Shown: positions 6,201 through 7,459 of the stretch, one piece after another
How positions within the stretch are numbered: the stretch's first letter is position 1
Layout of the letters: each line of letters starts with the position of its first letter
Assembly (NCBI GenBank): GCA_031177735.1
Contig: JAPSKJ010000099.1
Location: 1-7,459 of the forward strand
Source of the DNA: Nocardioides sp.
GTDB lineage: Bacteria; Actinomycetota; Actinomycetes; Propionibacteriales; Nocardioidaceae
Direction: 5' to 3'
Length of the DNA: 7,459 nucleotides
The notes under the pieces: generated by a model
Told to the model about the DNA's origin: nothing
The model's database searches: none
The model's input: only the letters and a program-made list of their open reading frames with translations
Translations under genes and position numbers: made by a program

Positions 6201-7457
6201 CTCGGCAACGACGGCGACGACAAGATCGGTGTGGCAGCCGATGCGCCCGACGGCAGCGACAGCGCCGGCGACAACACCCTGGTCGGCGGCAACGGTGTCG
6301 ACCTGATCACCGGTGGCTCCGGTGACGACCGGATCTTCACCGCCGCCGAGGAGCAGTTCGGGGTCGACGAGGCCGGCCCGGCCGACTCCGGCGACCACAA
6401 CGTCGTCGAGACCGGCACCGGCGACGACAAGGTGTGGGGCAGCCAGGCCGAGGACGTCGTGAGCAGCTCCTCGCGGACCGACGAGCAGGCCAGACTGGTG
6501 GGCGGCGGCGGACCCGACGCCCTGGTCGGTGGCTACGGCACCGACCAGGCCTTCGGCGGCCCGGGTGACGACTACCTGATCGCTGAGCCGGCCAAGGTCG
6601 GCGGGCTCGGGCCGGCCGACGTGATCGAGGGCGTCTCCTTCGGGGCGTCCCGCTCCGTGGAGAAGCTTCCCCTGCCGACCGGCACCTCCCCGAGCAGCAA
6701 GACTCTGGTGGGCGGCCTCGGCAACGACCACCTGCTCGGCGGTGACGGCCCGGCGTCGCTGTTCGGCGACACCCTTCGCAACGCCGGTGTGGTCGGCGAG
6801 ACCGACGACGAGACCTGTCGTCCGGGCGCACCGGTGACCTCCGACTCGGTGCCGGAGGGCACCTCTGCCGCGAGCGGCGACGGCAACGACCTCGTGCTCG
6901 GTGGCGCCGGCGTCGACACCGTCTCGGCCGGCGGCGGCTCCGACCGGGCGATCACCTACGGCGGGCACGACCTCGTCTGCGGCCAGGAAGGCAGCGACGT
7001 GCTCTTCGGCGGCGCCCACGACGACCGCATCTGGGGCGGCAGCGGCGCGGACCGGGGCTACGGCGAGGACGACGCGGACGAGGTCTTCGGCAACTCCGGC
7101 GGCGACACCCTCTACGGCCAGGCCGACGCCGACGTGCTCGAGGGCAACGACGGCAGTGACTGGATCAGCGGCGGTGCCGACGACGACACGGTCTACGGCG
7201 GCACCCGTGCGCCCGGCCGTGACGACCGCGGCCACGCCGAGGCACCGGAGCGCGGTGACGACCTCTACGGAGACACCGGTGCGGACCGGCTGATCGGCGA
7301 CAACGGCACGGTCGGCACCGTCGACGCGCCGGCGCTGCCGGTCGATCTCGACGGGTCGGCCGCGTCCGCGGGTCGGGGTGACCGGATCCACGGTGGCGAC
7401 GACACCGACACGGCGTACGGCGGCCTCGGGGACGACCAGGTCAACGGCGACGCCGGC
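3..7457 (+). CDS. Giant modular RTX-type calcium-binding protein, partial at both ends
   Basis: This frame is open for 2,485 codons with no stop, and its translation is coherent throughout: beta-rich and helical modules, then typical GGxGxDxL calcium-binding nonapeptides. Almost every codon ends in G or C, as expected for a real gene in a high-GC actinobacterium. Neither the true start (with any signal peptide) nor the stop is in the window, so length, start codon, ribosome binding site and operon context cannot be judged. The C-terminal repeats are the hemolysin-type RTX family, which folds as a parallel beta-roll on binding calcium, normally outside the cell. Eighteen cysteines in close pairs also suit an extracytoplasmic protein. 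No protease, lipase, glycosidase or other catalytic motif was recognised, so a surface, adhesive or structural role is inferred only. I am confident of the reading frame and the RTX assignment, but not of the biological function. Confidence 0.96.
12..47 (+). other. DxDxDG calcium-loop-like motif (first copy)
   Basis: Residues 4-15 read DPDNDGRLAFGS. Asp at positions 1, 3 and 5, Gly at 6 and a hydrophobic residue at 8 match an EF-hand or dockerin-type loop. The usual acidic residue at position 12 is replaced by Ser, with a Glu three residues later. Calcium binding is plausible but the loop is degenerate. It closely resembles the better-formed NDPDDDGKF loop at residues 1745-1753. Confidence 0.4.
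276..698 (+). other. Helical module 1 with [LI]P turn
   Basis: Residues 92-232. An amphipathic helical stretch (DLADGLAQVVTSLTAIQ) leads to the turn NLELPFMKG, with the proline at residue 145. A second helix follows (VDFLKEWVV), then a Pro/Asp-rich linker and a third helix (LQDLLTKLEQ). The module closes with a short hairpin, LGDLGWDAATSKLVFDLEL. The same order of elements (helix, [LI]P turn, helix, closing strand ending LxxEL) recurs around residues 599 and 992, and in weaker form around 1469. I cannot assign it to a named domain family; helix assignment is by eye. Confidence 0.6.
756..941 (+). other. Small beta domain, copy A (WAGMRI...ELQGNW)
   Basis: Residues 252-313. The order of motifs is GLTIG, a Trp-rich link, QWAGMRIVAG, IKSNTASRIELQGNW, then a PSDTTPFVIV end. 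This matches copy B at residues 620-683: a TLT strand, [WY]AG-x-x-[VI]-hydrophobic, an x-[IL]-x-hydrophobic-x-x-W strand, and a P-x-D-[GT]-T-x-[FY] end. From general knowledge, similar short beta units occur in phage and giant bacterial surface proteins, where strand-AG-strand and PxxGTxY signatures are common. Copy A follows helical module 1 rather than interrupting it. Its function is unknown; it is probably a structural spacer. Confidence 0.55.
942..1646 (+). other. Beta-meander segment with two disulfide-type hairpins
   Basis: Residues 314-548. Alternating-pattern strands dominate (TTTLTLVLDLQ, FFKVRLQGDLKV, NLTVSV). Two Cys pairs flank short polar turns: C371/C381 and C443/C451, the latter in VCNSSQNASC. 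The segment ends in ASASLGLTWNDL with Trp532, which lies exactly 67 residues before the module 2 proline; Trp78 lies the same distance before the module 1 proline. Nothing enzymatic is visible. Disulfides across hairpin tips are inferred from spacing. Confidence 0.5.
1647..2219 (+). other. Helical module 2, interrupted by a beta domain
   Basis: Residues 549-739. The first helix (ALFKLVIKTLQTLSKQL) is followed by the turn DQEIPGVGRSLRDLL, with the proline at residue 599. The helical layout then breaks at about residue 620, where a compact beta domain is inserted, and resumes at about 684 with DDAVDTLLASPPDSIQDLVELLDEKLG (two blocks, residues 686-712). The closing hairpin is VGFRYLDDAG followed by SLVLELDW. 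With residues 620-683 removed, the order of elements matches helical module 1. No named family was recognised. Confidence 0.55.
1860..2051 (+). other. Small beta domain, copy B, nested in helical module 2
   Basis: Residues 620-683. Motifs in order are STTLTDSSVTF, YAGRAVVVGTQVAIVKAV, HTLELTAPW and PADGTAYMF. It is a clearer version of the same unit as copy A. The TLTD start and the APWxxxPADGTAY end resemble short beta units I know from phage structural proteins and giant surface proteins. The helical sequence of module 2 continues on both sides, so this looks like a domain insertion rather than a tandem domain. A structural role is likely. Confidence 0.6.
2220..2849 (+). other. Second beta-rich segment
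   Basis: Residues 740-949. Repeated amphipathic strands (NVEVDVSGKVDVGLVVPLAP, SISVHAGASF, ADLSLELA) resemble a long beta-sheet or beta-solenoid-like stretch. A Cys pair, C882/C893, brackets a ten-residue loop. The later part (VYVNAPGSAGTW, AIALRVP) leads through an Asp/Pro-rich linker to helical module 3. It sits in the same position in the architecture as residues 314-548 and 1208-1429. I recognise no named family. Confidence 0.45.
2850..3623 (+). other. Helical module 3, with its closing hairpin split by an FN3-like domain
   Basis: Residues 950-1207, of which about 1073-1182 are inserted. The helical stretch FDGYLTMVEQAFRLAAF leads to the turn GKLPLIGEDL (proline at residue 992), then ADFIGDLRSTLQDSVF and a long helix (VTDFINEELDTALQEAG). 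The closing hairpin begins MTVGDFSVGLAC (Cys1060) and, after the insertion, resumes with LVECAPEHVDGVTLEFTAA (Cys1189). Module 1's hairpin, GDLGWDAATSKLVFDLEL, is the uninterrupted equivalent. The two cysteines flank the insertion and could form a disulfide that pins the two hairpin strands together. Confidence 0.55.
3219..3548 (+). other. Fibronectin type III-like domain (apparently permuted arrangement)
   Basis: Residues about 1073-1182. WQYRVVAYQGDGSGPG and LPSP resemble the F-G strand end of an FN3 domain. They are followed by YNTLSWESVTGADGYKILRK, the classic B-C strands with the core Trp and Tyr, then FTLLATLPE and TYVDKNQDGAG. The order F-G first, then B-C-E, is the one commonly met in phage-type FN3 repeats, where the annotated boundary is shifted. 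FN3-like domains in exported bacterial proteins usually act as spacers or carbohydrate/surface-contact modules. The assignment rests on motif recall rather than a profile search. Confidence 0.65.
3624..4289 (+). other. Third beta-rich segment with two Cys-bracketed loops
   Basis: Residues 1208-1429. Pattern-alternating strands include MQFKLGYSLHFKVGLS, ELQVGLGFDL and AELAFLQISID. Cys pairs C1214/C1222 and C1348/C1356 enclose short acidic or polar loops. Two strand-Trp signatures appear near the end: HIDWNLV (Trp1390) and FQLDWTFDY (Trp1411), the latter 58 residues before the [LI]P proline of module 4. No enzyme motif is seen. Confidence 0.45.
4290..4559 (+). other. Helical module 4 (most divergent copy)
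   Basis: Residues 1430-1519. GEFFTGLLGPIVKEIKRVTG and PIQPVMDTLY precede the turn APIPVLSDLSRMAGG (proline at residue 1469). Helices resembling VSLAMTFNTLAG and FVDTIKSVVEFINRLP follow. The preceding strand-Trp unit and the IP-hydrophobic turn place it with modules 1-3, but similarity is weak and the closing hairpin is not clear. I am less sure of this copy than of the other three. Confidence 0.45.
4560..5459 (+). other. Fourth beta-rich, hydrophobic segment ending in a Ser/Pro linker
   Basis: Residues 1520-1819. Opens with a tight Cys pair, C1520/C1526. Strand-Trp signatures recur (LINWNV, Trp1556; LGFSWRQSF, Trp1638; VGFHWND, Trp1744). The stretches SGSASVTLRIMAGL, AAVTALVITVGI and RLSLFLRVYITLGF alternate small, polar and hydrophobic residues, which suits beta-strands in a sheet or barrel-like fold better than membrane helices. 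C1768 and C1813 bracket the last strands. The segment closes with CSSPPPK, a likely flexible linker to the pre-RTX domain. Confidence 0.45.
5238..5273 (+). other. EF-hand-like calcium loop (second, well-formed copy)
   Basis: Residues 1746-1757 read DPDDDGKFRVSE. This fits the canonical 12-residue EF-hand loop at every key place: Asp at 1, 3 and 5, Gly at 6, a hydrophobic residue at 8 and Glu at 12. It is preceded by HWN and followed by a helical-looking FLQAAIN, which could be the exiting helix. A single loop without a partner suits a structural calcium site in an exported protein better than a calcium-sensing pair. Confidence 0.55.
5460..5831 (+). other. Pre-RTX beta domain
   Basis: Residues 1820-1943. 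It contains GETLVVYAGDHGKTENRG, an acidic turn TDYDGDVVKIT, and FDGFAVDMMGEHRDYL, then SLKRVVVDGSGYDKPMTVTM. The order (Leu-rich strand with Gly and Arg, Asp-rich strand, short beta-strands, then VVVDGSGxD) resembles a unit I recall directly before RTX arrays in other giant bacterial proteins, where the last element reads like a degenerate first RTX turn. It probably caps the N-terminal end of the beta-roll. The family parallel is from memory and unverified. Confidence 0.45.
5832..7457 (+). repeat. RTX (hemolysin-type) calcium-binding repeat region, continuing past the window
   Basis: Residues 1944-2485 hold about 30 units of the GGxGxDx-hydrophobic type. Examples are FGGSADDKI, DGGAGKDRI, TGGSGDDRI, FGGPGDDYL, VGGLGNDHL, WGGSGADRG and YGGLGDDQV. 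In this family each pair of nonapeptides binds calcium between turns of a parallel beta-roll, and folding is triggered by extracellular calcium. The first part (to about residue 2290) is sparse: short runs of one or two repeats are separated by acidic or polar loops. From about 2290 the repeats become densely packed. The array is still running at the last codon, so total repeat number and what follows are unknown. A Cys pair, C2272/C2326, bridges a loop and the dense block. Confidence 0.93.
6870..7193 (+). repeat. Dense block of twelve in-register RTX nonapeptides
   Basis: Residues 2290-2397 divide exactly into twelve nine-residue units with no insertion, starting at ASGDGNDLV and LGGAGVDTV and ending at EGNDGSDWI and SGGADDDTV. 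Asp at position 7 is kept in all twelve units, and position 9 is mostly Val, Leu or Ile. Several units replace the usual Gly at position 5 with Ala or Asp (FGGAHDDRI, YGEDDADEV, YGQADADVL, SGGADDDTV), so calcium ligation may not be uniform along the roll. At DNA level the 27-base units are diverged, so recent expansion is not evident. Confidence 0.88.
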
Positions 7458-7459
7458 GA

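Noticed and set aside
5367..7391. A 674-codon open reading frame on the minus strand opposite the RTX region.
   Set aside because: Its codons are exact reverse complements of the + strand codons, so it would need sense TTA, CTA or TCA codons to stop, and these are nearly absent in this high-GC gene. It ends exactly where the sense frame uses the Ser codon TCA (5367-5369). Its product is a low-complexity Val/Ala/Gly/Asp mirror of the repeats.
5832..7457. Tandem repeats that might suggest a CRISPR array or DNA satellite.
   Set aside because: The periodicity is in the protein (nine residues, 27 bases), the DNA units are diverged, and the frame is coding throughout. There are no identical direct repeats separated by unique spacers.
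1..7459. A multi-gene system, promoter, terminator or internal translation start.
   Set aside because: No intergenic space exists in the window. Internal ATG or GTG codons lie in continuous coding sequence with no convincing ribosome binding site, so nothing supports a second gene or a new multi-component system here.

Overview
The whole window lies inside one protein-coding gene. Reading from base 3 on the + strand, the frame has no stop codon up to the last full codon (7455-7457): 2,485 sense codons, with both the N-terminus and the C-terminus outside the window. The protein is therefore larger than about 2,500 residues. I see no second gene, RNA gene, promoter, terminator, mobile element or CRISPR array. 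G+C is very high, nearly all codons of the frame end in G or C, and TTA/CTA/TCA codons are almost absent. This suggests a high-GC actinobacterium, possibly a Nocardioides-like genus; that is inference from composition and protein style, not a species call.

The protein has two halves (residue numbers count from the first codon in the window). Residues 1-1819 are a non-RTX region. In it, beta-rich stretches alternate with four divergent helical modules, each centred on an [LI]P-hydrophobic turn (prolines at residues 145, 599, 992 and 1469). Two copies of a small 'TLTD...APW...GTAY' beta domain (residues 252-313 and 620-683) and one fibronectin-III-like domain (about 1073-1182) are set into this framework. 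The second beta domain splits helical module 2, and the FN3-like domain splits the tail of module 3. A short Ser/Pro linker (about 1814-1818) leads to a pre-RTX beta domain (1820-1943). From residue 1944 to the window end runs a hemolysin-type (RTX) calcium-binding repeat region with about 30 recognisable units, including twelve perfectly in-register nonapeptides at 2290-2397. It is still repeating when the window ends.

All 18 cysteines can be arranged as neighbouring pairs, there are two EF-hand-like DxDxDG loops, and the RTX region is Asp/Gly-rich. Together these point to an exported, calcium-stabilised, disulfide-bonded surface or secreted protein. No catalytic domain is recognisable, so a structural, adhesive or matrix role is the most that can be inferred. 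The most noteworthy content is the repeated helical/beta module with domains nested inside it, for which I cannot name a family.
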